From positions 1 to 61,372 of the forward strand of contig NZ_MLYP01000082.1 of NCBI RefSeq assembly GCF_001866645.1: DNA of 61,372 nt. The letters are read 5' to 3'. The position numbers and the translations under genes are program-made. Under the pieces are notes generated by a model, which was not told the origin of the DNA, did no database searches, and was given only the letters and a program-made list of their open reading frames with translations. Each line of letters begins with the position of its first letter. Within the stretch, counting starts at the first letter, position 1. Source of the DNA: Streptomyces colonosanans (GTDB lineage: Bacteria > Actinomycetota > Actinomycetes > Streptomycetales > Streptomycetaceae). Below are positions 15,993 to 23,871 of this stretch, in pieces.

Positions 15993-17687
15993 TCAGCGGT
16001 GTCGATTGGGCTCTTCGGGCTTCGTGCGCACTGATGTGGCTGGTGGGATTGATGTGGCGGATATGGACGACGTGCCGCTGACCGTACTTCGCCTTCGAGC
16101 CCCTTGCATCCGCCGGTTCGGCTGAGCGCTGATGCGCCAGTTGAGGACCTCGGCGGGGCGTTCGGCGGTGTCGAGTTCTCGCTGGGCGGCGACTTCGGCC
16201 AAGAGGCGCCGGGGGTTGTGGCCGGCGGTCTCTGCGCGGGCGAGGGTTGTGGTCAGGGCTGGCCAGGCGGGATCGACGAGGATGCGGTCGGCTTGGTCGG
16301 GGAGGGCTGCGCGTAGATCCTGCTCGAAGCGGCTGATGGTGGTGGCGCGTGGCGCGCGTCGGGTGAGATCTGCCAGGACCGGCGCGGCGGCGTCCTGGTA
16401 ACCGGCCTGCAGGTGACGGAAGGCTTGCTCAGCTGCGGTGGCCTGCTGCTCGTGGCCGCGTTGTTCATGCCACTTGGCGGCTGCCCGCGCCAACTGGAGT
16501 GCGGCAAAGATCAGGGCGATGGTGAGTCCGCCCGGATCGTGTCTGGCGTAGACGAGTTCCTTGGCGGCTTCCCGTAGGGCGGTGGCGGCTTGATGGTCGG
16601 CTCGGATCGCCGAACGGCGGGCGCGGTTGAACACCTGTGCTGCTGCTTGTAGTTCGGCCCGGTGAGAGCCGTGACTGACGAGAGCCAGGTTGTGGAGGGT
16701 GTCGCCGAAGGCATCCAGGTGGCCCTGGGCCACGGCGTCGCCGCCCGAGTCGAGGACGGCGTGGGCGCGGCGGATGGCGGTTTCGGTGCGGTGCCACGGC
16801 TCGGCCGGGTCCACCACCGGTTGAGGGCGTTCGGCCAGGACCTGGGTCGGGAGGCGTTCGCGCAGACGGTTGTAGGACAGGTCGGGGGCGAGCTTTGAGC
16901 CGCCGTACCAGACCGGCTCGCCGTTGGCCGTGTCGCCGGGTGCGGCCAGGCTGTAGCCGGTCACCTCGCCGGTCTCGGGGCCGATGCGCGGCCTGACCTG
17001 GATGCCGAGGGACCGCAGCACGGTGAAGTACTCGTCGATGCTGCGTACGGCGGCGGCGACCGCGTACGCCTGCTCGCGCAGCCACTCCCGCGCGGTCTCC
17101 TCCCGGCCCTGGCGTTCCGCCTTCGCCCGTTCGGCGCCGGTCGGGGTACGCGGGGCGGTGAGGTCACCGGACTTCAGGCGGCGCAGCCCGAACTCGGCCT
17201 CGATCTTGCGGCATTCCAGCTGTGCCCGCCAGCCGTCCCGGTTCGTACGAGGGCGGCGGCCGTCGGCTCGGACGGTGGTTGCCATGAGGTGGATGTGGTC
17301 GTCGGCGTGCCGGACCGCGATCCAGCGGCACGCCTTGTCGTCTCCCTCGGGGGCGATGCCCGTGGCGGCTACGACGCGGCGGGCAACCTCGGCCCACTCA
17401 GCGTCCGTGAGGTAGCGGTCGCCGGGCGCGGTGCGCACCGGGCAGTGCCACACATGCTGCGGTGGCTGCTTTCCGCCGAGTTCCCGGGTGCGGAGGTCAA
17501 CGTGGTGGTCCAGGCGCCGGGCGAGCTGGGTGTAGGTGGCGGTGGGGTCGCGGCCGGGGTCGGGGGCGCCGGCCATGTCCCAGGCAGCCACGATGTGGGG
17601 GTCCGTGTGCTCGTCGCGCCGCCCCTTGCCGAAAAGGTAGTTGATCAGGCCGAGCGTGCTGGAGCCGGTGGAGACGTCAGGCACCAT
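15993..17687 (-). CDS. Relaxase/mobilisation nuclease
   Basis: 564 residues. It should nick the element's oriT and carry the strand into a recipient. The N-terminal 180 residues hold the relaxase signature: an early GLINYLFGKGRRDEHTDPHIV motif, then HVWHCPVRT, and the three-histidine metal motif in ADDHIHLMATTVRADG, the last typical of MobA/VirD2-like relaxases. I do not see an unambiguous catalytic tyrosine in motif I. The C-terminal 350 residues are helical with no domain I recognise. Its start overlaps the MobC-like stop by 11 bp, so the two are translationally coupled. Relaxase-type mobilisation contrasts with the single FtsK-like protein transfer typical of Streptomyces integrative elements. 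Confidence 0.85.
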   Translation of the reverse strand: MVPDVSTGSSTLGLINYLFGKGRRDEHTDPHIVAAWDMAGAPDPGRDPTATYTQLARRLDHHVDLRTRELGGKQPPQHVWHCPVRTAPGDRYLTDAEWAEVARRVVAATGIAPEGDDKACRWIAVRHADDHIHLMATTVRADGRRPRTNRDGWRAQLECRKIEAEFGLRRLKSGDLTAPRTPTGAERAKAERQGREETAREWLREQAYAVAAAVRSIDEYFTVLRSLGIQVRPRIGPETGEVTGYSLAAPGDTANGEPVWYGGSKLAPDLSYNRLRERLPTQVLAERPQPVVDPAEPWHRTETAIRRAHAVLDSGGDAVAQGHLDAFGDTLHNLALVSHGSHRAELQAAAQVFNRARRSAIRADHQAATALREAAKELVYARHDPGGLTIALIFAALQLARAAAKWHEQRGHEQQATAAEQAFRHLQAGYQDAAAPVLADLTRRAPRATTISRFEQDLRAALPDQADRILVDPAWPALTTTLARAETAGHNPRRLLAEVAAQRELDTAERPAEVLNWRISAQPNRRMQGARRRSTVSGTSSISATSIPPATSVRTKPEEPNRHR

Positions 17688-18417
17688 GACTGGCTCCTTC
17701 CGCCAGGAGCTGGTCCATCAGTGCGTAACTGGCCTGGGCGGCCTGCTCAATGCGGTCGAGGACGGCCTCGGCGCGCTCGGGTATCGCGCCGGAGTGGATG
17801 TCTGCCGTGACCTGGTTCAGGTTGGTGCCGATCCGGTTCAACGCCTTGGTGTGCGCTTCGATGGCCTCCACGAGAGGGCGGACGGGGTCGTCCTCTGGGC
17901 TGCCGACCATGCCCGCCTTGCCGAGCGCGACGGCGAGGGCGGCGTCGCCGACAAAGCCTGCGAACTTCTGGTGGCGCCGCTTGGCCTCGGCGTCGATGAG
18001 ACGGACTGCGGTCGGCGTGAAGCGGATCTTCTTCTCTTGGTCGCGCTTCTCGATGGTGCGCTTGCGGTTCATCCGCGCGGGCAGCGCGGGGGCGTCAGGC
18101 TCACGCCACGAGGGCTGCTCAACGGCGGCGGGCGGTTGACGGGCAGACGGCTCGGCGTGTGGGGTGATGGAGTCGGGGACGGGCTGCTCGGCGCTGTCGG
18201 CGGTAGACGCGGCGCGGGGCTCGTTCACCTCCTCCTCAGGCTCGGGCGCCCGCTGTCGCCCGGCCCCCTCTCCCTCCGCCACCCCAGGGGCGGGGGCAAG
18301 CGCGGACGAAGCCTCTTTAGGGGCTCGTTCGCTCCAGCTTGCTGCTGTTCGTCGGTCCCGGTTGAACCAACCCCAGCGGCGGGAAGAAGAGGGGTTCATG
18401 TCGTTTGCAGTGTCCAT
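17677..18417 (-). CDS. MobC-like relaxosome accessory protein
   Basis: 246 residues from the ATG at 18415-18417, which has ggag eight bases upstream; the frame is open to 18489 and an ATG also occurs at 18399. The N-terminal 110 residues are low-complexity, charged and proline-rich. The C-terminal 130 residues (KRDQEKKIRFTPTAVRLID, then FVGDAALAVAL and ALNRIGTNLNQVTADI) match the ribbon-helix-helix/MobC arrangement that binds oriT and recruits the relaxase; NRIGTNLNQ is the family hallmark. It lies directly between the oriT-like repeats and the relaxase gene. Confidence 0.82.
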   Translation of the reverse strand: MDTANDMNPSSSRRWGWFNRDRRTAASWSERAPKEASSALAPAPGVAEGEGAGRQRAPEPEEEVNEPRAASTADSAEQPVPDSITPHAEPSARQPPAAVEQPSWREPDAPALPARMNRKRTIEKRDQEKKIRFTPTAVRLIDAEAKRRHQKFAGFVGDAALAVALGKAGMVGSPEDDPVRPLVEAIEAHTKALNRIGTNLNQVTADIHSGAIPERAEAVLDRIEQAAQASYALMDQLLAEGASHGA

Positions 18418-18600
18418 GGTGGTGCTCCGGTGCAGCGGGGGATGGGGCTGTGTCACGTCCGTCGCATCCGTCGCATGCCTGGTCAGCACAGGTACGGAAA
18501 CCTGGGCAGGTACGGAGAATTCCGTCCCGGCGAGTGAGTCCGTCCCCGCGCTGACCTGCGCGGGGACGGACGCGACGAAGTGATACGGACCCCGGTGGGA
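18418..18600. other. oriT-like repeat region
   Basis: Directly upstream of mobC lie several small repeats. Tandem ccgtcgcat occurs twice (18459-18467, 18468-18476). Direct caggtacgga occurs twice with 18-bp spacing (18489-18498, 18507-18516). An inverted acgga-gaat-tccgt lies at 18512-18525. A perfect 14-bp stem pairs 18538-18551 (gtccgtccccgcgc) with 18558-18571. The last hairpin also lies just past the stop of the DUF3631 gene and may double as its terminator. Direct plus inverted repeats beside mobC and relaxase genes are what an origin of transfer looks like; the nick site is not identifiable. Confidence 0.6.
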
Positions 18601-20211
18601 TCAGAGAGCGCGCTTCGGCCCGGCGGGGCCACCGGGCGGGCCGACAGGCAGCGTCCCCGCCGGGGCGGCGGGCGGCCTGCCTTGCGGCATGCGGGTGAGG
18701 GCGGCGCCGTGTTCGGGCTCGGGCGCCGCCTCGACGAGGTCCGGGCAGTTGCGGGCCCAGGCGTCCAGGAACCGGTTGCGCATGTACGCCTTGGCCTGCC
18801 TGCCCTTGTCGAACCGGTAGTTGGCCGGGCTGATGTTGAAGTCCCGCAGCAGGTTGCTCAGGTGGTACGCGTTCAGCCCTTTGGTGCCGTACTCCGCCCA
18901 CGGGGCCTCAGCGTCCTGGAGCAGCGAGGCGACCAGATCCTGAGTGGCCAGGGCCTCGGGGTTGTCCGCTTGCCTGAAGATGCGGTGGATGTCACGCAGC
19001 AGCCGCGTCTTCAGGCTGGACTGCTCGTCCTGGACGGCCTCGTGGCGGGTCATGGCCAGGCAGGTGGCACGGGCCTGGGCGGGCCAGTGGCCACCGGCCA
19101 GGTCGGCGATGATGACCAGCGGCTCCCAGGTGTCCGCCGCCCGGTCCTCCACCGGCATGTACGGCACCATGCGGGCAGCCTGCCCGCGCAGCGGGCCCAG
19201 CCAGGCGGCCAGCTGATCACGCAGCGCGTTGAGTTCGGGCACCGAATACCGGGAGCGGAAGGGGGTGACCTTCTCGCCCGGCTTGCGCTTCTGCATCCGC
19301 AGCACCACCGCCCGGTCCATGACCGTGTCCGGCAGGTCGCCGATGCCCGCGATGGCGGCCATGGCGAAGGTGGGGAACGGAGTCGGCTTGTGCTCCGGAC
19401 CGGAGATCCGCCAGGCGGGCCGGTTGCGCTGGTGCCCAGCATTCAACAGGCCGCGCAGGGTCTCACTGTCACCGCTCGCCTTGGGGCCGAAGATGGTGTC
19501 CGCCTCGTCCACTAGCAGGGTGGGCGGGTTCTTACCGATGACGCGGAAGATGACCGCCGGGGAGGTGTTCACCGTCATCATCGGCTGGTGCACAGTCTCG
19601 TGGAGTACGTCGAGAACCCGGGACTTGCCACAGCCCTTCGTCGGGCTCACCACCGCCAGACGCGGTGCGTGCTGCAGAGCCGTCTGGATGTGCGTGGCCA
19701 CCACCCACAGGGTGACCGCGGTCAGCGCCTCCTCGCCGGGCAGCACCACGTACTTGCCGATGACTGCCCGCAACTCGTCCAGCAGCGCGGCCCCGCCAGG
19801 GGCTACCTGAGCGCCGGCGCCTTCATGGCCTCCAGCGCGTGTCCAGCCACCGGTGGCCGCGATCTCATGTTGCTCGGCCCGCTCCACGGGGACATCGGTC
19901 CCCGGCGACAGGTGAGGGCCGTTGTCCCGGTCGCCAGTGCGGTCCCCTGGTGCAACTCCGGGGTCTTGGGGACCGGTCCCCGTTGGCACGCCGATGTCGC
20001 TGACCTGCGTGTCTCCAACGGATGTGGGTATGGGGACCGTGGCTTGTGCCGACAGGGGACCGTACGCATCGCGGGGACGCTCCCATGACACTGCATCAGC
20101 GGAATGCTCGCCCCCGCTGCGCCCGGGGACGCCTTGGCCGGGGACCGCGACCTCGGGCCAGCTGACCTTGGGGACCGTGTTCGGGTTGGTGGGGGACGTA
20201 GAGTCCTCCAT
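18601..20211 (-). CDS. DUF3631-domain ATPase, primase/helicase-like
   Basis: 536 residues. A disordered, Pro/Gly-rich N-terminus of about 150 residues precedes an AAA-type core. Walker A is VSPTKGCGKSRVLD and Walker B is PTLLVDEADTIFG; a sensor-like AAIAGIGDLPDTVMDRAVV follows, then the DUF3631 C-terminal region (VPELNALRDQLAAWL to about residue 500). These proteins are found in plasmids and integrative elements, often linked to a primase, and probably load or drive replication. It is separated from the Xis-like gene by about 150 bp and could be read with it. A role in replicating the excised circle is inferred. Confidence 0.78.
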   Translation of the reverse strand: MEDSTSPTNPNTVPKVSWPEVAVPGQGVPGRSGGEHSADAVSWERPRDAYGPLSAQATVPIPTSVGDTQVSDIGVPTGTGPQDPGVAPGDRTGDRDNGPHLSPGTDVPVERAEQHEIAATGGWTRAGGHEGAGAQVAPGGAALLDELRAVIGKYVVLPGEEALTAVTLWVVATHIQTALQHAPRLAVVSPTKGCGKSRVLDVLHETVHQPMMTVNTSPAVIFRVIGKNPPTLLVDEADTIFGPKASGDSETLRGLLNAGHQRNRPAWRISGPEHKPTPFPTFAMAAIAGIGDLPDTVMDRAVVLRMQKRKPGEKVTPFRSRYSVPELNALRDQLAAWLGPLRGQAARMVPYMPVEDRAADTWEPLVIIADLAGGHWPAQARATCLAMTRHEAVQDEQSSLKTRLLRDIHRIFRQADNPEALATQDLVASLLQDAEAPWAEYGTKGLNAYHLSNLLRDFNISPANYRFDKGRQAKAYMRNRFLDAWARNCPDLVEAAPEPEHGAALTRMPQGRPPAAPAGTLPVGPPGGPAGPKRAL

Positions 20212-20359
20212 AGACGTTCCTCTCAGACGAGGGGCAGGACGGGCAAGGTCCAGCCCCTCGTCGGCTTGTTCGTTCAGGGATGGGCGGTGTGCGGGGGACT
20301 CTCCGGCCTTCGGCGTTGGCGCGCCGAGGGCCGTTTCCGTGTCCCGGGCCTCCAGCTGC

Positions 20360-20554
20360 TCAGGAGGCCAGACCCCACTCGTCTCGGCCCTCGATCAGCG
20401 CCCGCTCGTAGCGCAGCAGCTCGGCCTCGGGGTACAGCACCCGCTTGCCGATCTTGATGCCGCGCGGGCCCTTCTCGATCTGGCGCCAGTAGCGGACGGT
20501 GCTCTCCGCTGTGCGGTAGCGCTCGGCGACCTCGGCGGTGGTCAGATATCGCAT
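20360..20554 (-). CDS. xis: Excisionase-type helix-turn-helix protein
   Basis: 64 residues, a MerR/AlpA-like winged helix (MRYLTTAEVAERYRTAESTV, then IKIGKRVLYPEAELLRYE). It is typical of small Xis or AlpA proteins that bend attachment-site DNA and direct the integrase towards excision; some instead act as activators. It is divergent from the XRE regulator at 20675, with paired inverted octamers between the two. The symbol reflects role by context only. Confidence 0.75.
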   Translation of the reverse strand: MRYLTTAEVAERYRTAESTVRYWRQIEKGPRGIKIGKRVLYPEAELLRYERALIEGRDEWGLAS

Positions 20555-20674
20555 GCATTCCCAATCGACTAGGTGGCAATCCGATCTGCATAGGTTGTAC
20601 TCGACGATCGCCGGTTAACCAAATCGGCAAATGTATGTTTCAATTGGGAAAGTGATGGTCGTGATGGAGGTCTG
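20555..20674. promoter_or_regulatory. Divergent control region with inverted octamers
   Basis: The 120-bp gap between the Xis-like and XRE genes is AT-rich. It contains ttcccaat (20558-20565) and its inverse attgggaa (20643-20650), one close to each start codon. It must hold the promoters for both directions. The inverted copies are plausible operators for the XRE protein, giving a lysogeny-like switch between the integrate and excise programmes. Confidence 0.5.
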
Positions 20675-21178
20675 ATGACAGGCGACAAGGCCGACGGCGG
20701 TGAGGTGCCGCTGCTCTACAGCGAGGGCAACATCGCCGCGCGGGTGGCGCTGGAGCGCGAGGTCAGGGGATGGAGCACGATCGAGCTGGCGGACCGGGTG
20801 TCGAAGGCCGGCGTCAAGATGAACCAGACCGCCGTCTGGCGCATCGAGAACGGCACCCCACGCCGCCGTATCAACGTCGACGAAGCCCTCGCCTTCGCCC
20901 GCGTCTTCGAGCTGCCCCTCGAAGAGCTGATGTCCCCGCCGTTGGAGGGGCTGGATCTCGACAGCAGACGGCTCGTCCAGGAAGCCGTCGAGGCGTACTA
21001 CGAGACACGCGACGCCGAGGACCGCCTGCACCGCGCCGTCATCGGTATCGCCGACTACATCCAAGCCCACCCCGACAGCTCACGGGCCATCCACGACCAG
21101 TGCCTTCGCCTCATGGGCGACGAGCGCGACGCCCGCACCCTCACCGAGCACATCGAGGGCGGCGGCTACCACCGATAA
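20675..21178 (+). CDS. XRE-family regulator of the mobile element
   Basis: 167 residues, ATG start. An N-terminal Cro/C1-type HTH (about residues 18-75: NIAARVALEREVRGWSTIEL through NQTAVWRIENGTPRRRINVD) is followed by EALAFARVFELPLEELM. The C-terminal 80 residues are helical with no recognised domain. It lies 21 bp before the integrase gene in the same direction and divergent from the Xis-like gene, the position of an element repressor or activator controlling int/xis. Confidence 0.85.
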   Translation: MTGDKADGGEVPLLYSEGNIAARVALEREVRGWSTIELADRVSKAGVKMNQTAVWRIENGTPRRRINVDEALAFARVFELPLEELMSPPLEGLDLDSRRLVQEAVEAYYETRDAEDRLHRAVIGIADYIQAHPDSSRAIHDQCLRLMGDERDARTLTEHIEGGGYHR

Positions 21179-21199
21179 CCAACCCAAGGGAGAAGCCAC

Positions 21200-22354
21200 T
21201 TGGCGAACATTCAGAAGCGCCCCAATGGCAAATGGCGGGCCCGCTACCGAGACCTCGACGGCAAGGAGCACGCCCGCCACTTCGACCGCAAGATCGACGC
21301 TCAGCGCTGGCTGGACGAGGTCACGGCCAGCATTGTCACGGGCCAGTACGTCGACCCGCAGGCCGGACGGATCACGTTCGAGAAGTACGCGAAGAAATGG
21401 AAGGAGTCGCTCATCGCCAGCGAGGCGGGCGAGCGGATCACCGACAACGCGCTCCGGCTCCACCTCGTCCCGGCGCTTGGTGCCCGCGCCATGGCGGCGA
21501 TACGCCGCAACGACCTCCAGGTGCTCTTCAAGGGCCTGTCCGAGCACCTCGGCCCCGGCAGCGTGCGCAACGTCTACGACGTCCTCGTACGCCTCATGAC
21601 GGCGGCAGTGGAGGACAAGGTCATCGCGTCCAGCCCGTGCCGCCGGATCACCCTCCCGCCCATGCAGGACGAGGAGGTCACCCCGCCCACGATTGCGCAG
21701 GTCGAGGCCATGGCGCGCACGATGCCGCCGTACATCCGTGCCGCCATCGTCACGCTTGCCGGATCAGGCTTGCGAATAGGCGAGTTGCTCGGCCTCAAGG
21801 TCTCGGACGTCGACTTCAAGGCGGGCGCCATCCGCGTCGAGCGCCAGCGCCTCCAGTCCGGGAAGATCGGCTCGCCGAAGACCGCCAAGTCCCGGCGCAC
21901 CGTCCCGGTCGGCGAAGTCGTCACCGATGCGCTCCTCACGCACCTCGCCGCACGCCCCTCCAAAGAGTGGCTGTTCACGATGGAGGAGGGCGAGCCGCTC
22001 AACTACCGTCGCTGGAAGACGGAGTGGAACTGCGCCCGCAGGACGCTTCAAGCGGCGGAGAACGAGGCGGCCGAGCACGAGGGCCGCAAGCCCGTCGAGT
22101 TGCCGCACATGGTGACCCATGATCTGCGCCACTTCTACGCCTCCGCCCTCATCGCCGGCGGAGCGAGCGTCAAGCAGGTCCAGCTCGTCCTCGGCCACGC
22201 GTCCGCCGTCATCACGCTGCGGATCTACGCGCACCTCTGGCCGGGCGAAGAAGACCGCACCCGGACCGTCATGGACGCCGTTCTCGGCGGCCTGCGGACC
22301 GGGTGCGGACAGGTAGGCGATGCGACCCGCGAAACCGCAGGTCAAACGGCCTAG
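21200..22354 (+). CDS. int: Tyrosine site-specific integrase
   Basis: 384 residues. TTG start at 21200 with gggag eight bases upstream; no better start is near. An N-terminal arm-binding AP2-like domain (KRPNGKWRARYRDLDGKEH) is followed by a SAM-like core-binding domain (about 60-160). The catalytic domain has all signature residues: R192 in GSGLRIGELLG, H307 and R310 in HDLRHFYAS, H333 in LGHASAV and nucleophile Y343 in RIYAHLW. It should recombine the sodN 3' end with the element's circular attP. Its stop codon lies 5 bp from the right attachment repeat, and it converges on sodN with a 7-bp gap. Confidence 0.95.
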   Translation: MANIQKRPNGKWRARYRDLDGKEHARHFDRKIDAQRWLDEVTASIVTGQYVDPQAGRITFEKYAKKWKESLIASEAGERITDNALRLHLVPALGARAMAAIRRNDLQVLFKGLSEHLGPGSVRNVYDVLVRLMTAAVEDKVIASSPCRRITLPPMQDEEVTPPTIAQVEAMARTMPPYIRAAIVTLAGSGLRIGELLGLKVSDVDFKAGAIRVERQRLQSGKIGSPKTAKSRRTVPVGEVVTDALLTHLAARPSKEWLFTMEEGEPLNYRRWKTEWNCARRTLQAAENEAAEHEGRKPVELPHMVTHDLRHFYASALIAGGASVKQVQLVLGHASAVITLRIYAHLWPGEEDRTRTVMDAVLGGLRTGCGQVGDATRETAGQTA

Positions 22355-22359
22355 CCATA

Positions 22360-22380
22360 GATCAAGCCTTCTTGGTCTCC
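22360..22380. other. attR: right attachment site overlapping sodN stop codon
   Basis: 21-bp repeat of 819-839 (20/21). It covers the last five sense codons and the stop of sodN. The single difference is synonymous (GCT here against GCC in the left copy for the final alanine), so the element carries its own version of the sodN end and restores the protein exactly. Confidence 0.85.
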
Positions 22381-22757
22381 CAGAAGATCTTGTCGATCTG
22401 GGCGATGTAGTCCAGAGCCTTCTGGCCCGTCGCCGGGTCCTTCGACGCCTTGGCGGCCGAGAGGGCCTTCAGGGTGTCGTTGACCAGCTGGTGCAGCTCC
22501 GGGTACTTCTCGAAGTGCGGGGCCTTGAAGTAGTCGCTCCACAGCACCGAGACGTGGTGCTTGGCCAGCTCGGCGCGCTGTTCCTTGATGATGGTGGCGC
22601 GAGCCTGGAAGTGCGGGTCGTCGTTTGCGGCCATCTTCTCCTGCACGGCCTTCACCGACTCCGCCTCGATGCGGGCCTGGGCCGGGTCGTAAACGCCGCA
22701 GGGCAGGTCGCAGTGGGCGCTGACCTTGACCTTGGGGGCAAACAGGCGGGAGAGCAT
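22362..22757 (-). CDS. sodN: Nickel-containing superoxide dismutase
   Basis: 131-residue precursor. A 14-residue propeptide (MLSRLFAPKVKVSA) precedes the nickel hook HCDLPCGVYDPAQ. In mature numbering His1, Cys2 and Cys6 bind nickel and Tyr9 lies in the active site. The remainder is the four-helix bundle of the homohexamer. It is a cytoplasmic enzyme that disproportionates superoxide; the propeptide is removed by SodX, encoded divergently. In S. coelicolor expression responds to nickel and the 3' UTR yields s-SodF. Here the stop codon coincides with an element attachment site, so the natural 3' UTR and terminator are gone, and the transcript would run into the antisense strand of the integrase gene. 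Confidence 0.97.
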   Translation of the reverse strand: MLSRLFAPKVKVSAHCDLPCGVYDPAQARIEAESVKAVQEKMAANDDPHFQARATIIKEQRAELAKHHVSVLWSDYFKAPHFEKYPELHQLVNDTLKALSAAKASKDPATGQKALDYIAQIDKIFWETKKA

Positions 22758-22903
22758 GAAGCTGTCCTTCCTCGTGATCGTCTTCTCTGGGGGGGACATT
22801 ACTCCGTAGGTGACGGGTTTTCGCGAGTGCCCCTGTGGGCTTACGTCAAAAGTCCAGGGTGAGACTGGGACTGGTGGAGGATTGGACCGGGGAGGTGCCA
22901 GTG

Positions 22904-23338
22904 ATGCCGGAGCTGTCACAGGAGACCGAGCGTACGAAGGCCTTGCTGCCGTTCGGGGCGGCGGAGGTGACGGGGCCGTCCATGGTGCCCACGCTGCAGC
23001 ACGGGGACCGGCTTCTCGTCCAGTACGGGGCACGTGTCCGGGCGGGGGACGTGATCGTGCTGCGGCACCCGTTCCAGCAGGACCTGCTGGTGGTCAAGCG
23101 TGCCGTGGAACTGCGCGAGGGCGGCTGGTGGGTGCTCGGCGACAATCCGTACGCGGGCGGGGACAGCACCGACTACGGCACCGTTCCCGAGGAACTGGTC
23201 CTCGGGAAGGTGTGGTTGCGTTACCGGCCGTTCAAGGACGGTCAGCGCTCGTTCTTCGCGCGGGTGCGCTGGGCGCTGTCCACCGTTTGGCCCGTGCTCT
23301 GCGACCGGTCGGCCTCCAAGCGCTTGCGGGCGCGGTAG
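22904..23338 (+). CDS. sodX: Nickel superoxide dismutase maturation protease
   Basis: 144-residue S24/S26-like peptidase without a membrane segment, required to trim the SodN propeptide. The Ser/Lys dyad is visible: S26 in GPSMVPTLQHGDRL and K65 in LLVVKRAV, followed by GDNPYAGGDSTDYG. ATG start at 22904 with ggggagg seven to twelve bases upstream. It is usually transcribed with or beside sodN; here it is divergent from it, with a 146-bp gap that must hold both promoters. Its 3' end overlaps the convergent CGNR gene by 97 bp. Confidence 0.93.
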   Translation: MPELSQETERTKALLPFGAAEVTGPSMVPTLQHGDRLLVQYGARVRAGDVIVLRHPFQQDLLVVKRAVELREGGWWVLGDNPYAGGDSTDYGTVPEELVLGKVWLRYRPFKDGQRSFFARVRWALSTVWPVLCDRSASKRLRAR

Positions 23339-23871
23339 GCGGCCACGTTCGCGCGCGTGGCGCAGCGGTCCGAGCAGTAGCGCCGGGAGCGGTTCGTCGA
23401 GGTGTCGAGGTAGGCGTTGCGGCAGGGGGCCGCCTCGCACAGGCCCAGGCGGTCCACGCCGTATTCCGTGAGGTGGAACGCGAGCCCCATGGCGGCTATC
23501 GCCGCGTAGCCCGCGGTCGCGTTCGACGGGTGGTCCGCGAGGTGCATGTGCCACAGCGGGCGGCCGTCGTCGTCCCGGTGGTCGTGCCCCGAGATCTGCG
23601 GGCTCACCGGGAACTCCAGGAGCAGGGAGTTCAGCAGGTCCACCGCGAGCGTCTCGTCACCCTCGTCCGCCGCCTCGAACACCGAGCGCAGCCGGGCCCG
23701 GACCGAGCGGAACCGGGTCACGTCGGCGTCGGTGGCGCGACGGGCCGCCGACTGGTTGACCCCGAAGAGGCCGCGGACGGCCTCCACGGAGGTGAGAGCG
23801 TCCTTGCCCCGGGCCGGTTCCTCGCTGTTCACGAGGCGCACGGCGTAGTCCGAGTAATAGGCCAGTTCCAC
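23242..23871 (-). CDS. CGNR zinc-finger protein
   Basis: 209 residues, GTG start. The family (ABATE plus CGNR domains) is a group of putative stress-related transcription regulators in actinobacteria. The ABATE region covers the first 130 residues. The C-terminal zinc finger has LCEAAPC, then RRYCSDRCATRANVAAYR, giving four cysteines; the usual CGNR tetrad appears as CATR. The 3' end overlaps sodX on the opposite strand, so the two genes can interfere or form antisense RNA. No target is known. Confidence 0.88.
   Translation of the reverse strand: MELAYYSDYAVRLVNSEEPARGKDALTSVEAVRGLFGVNQSAARRATDADVTRFRSVRARLRSVFEAADEGDETLAVDLLNSLLLEFPVSPQISGHDHRDDDGRPLWHMHLADHPSNATAGYAAIAAMGLAFHLTEYGVDRLGLCEAAPCRNAYLDTSTNRSRRYCSDRCATRANVAAYRARKRLEADRSQSTGQTVDSAQRTRAKNER

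Larger units (their letters stand above)
819..22380. mobile_element. Integrative mobilisable element inserted at the 3' end of sodN
   Basis: The 21.5-kb interval is bounded by 21-bp direct repeats. The right repeat overlaps the last codons of sodN. Next to it lie a tyrosine integrase (21200), an XRE regulator, a Xis-like protein, a DUF3631 ATPase, a MobC-like protein and a relaxase, all typical of integrated mobilisable elements. The left two thirds is cargo rich in defence-like genes. I see no FtsK/TraB-like pump, VirB/VirD4-type genes or spd genes, so the element looks mobilisable rather than self-transmissible. Integration keeps the SodN protein sequence intact but replaces everything downstream of its stop codon. 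Confidence 0.88.

Noticed and set aside
1060..22354. Prophage
   Set aside because: An integrase and XRE regulator are present, but no capsid, portal, terminase, tail or lysis genes; relaxase and MobC point to a mobilisable element.
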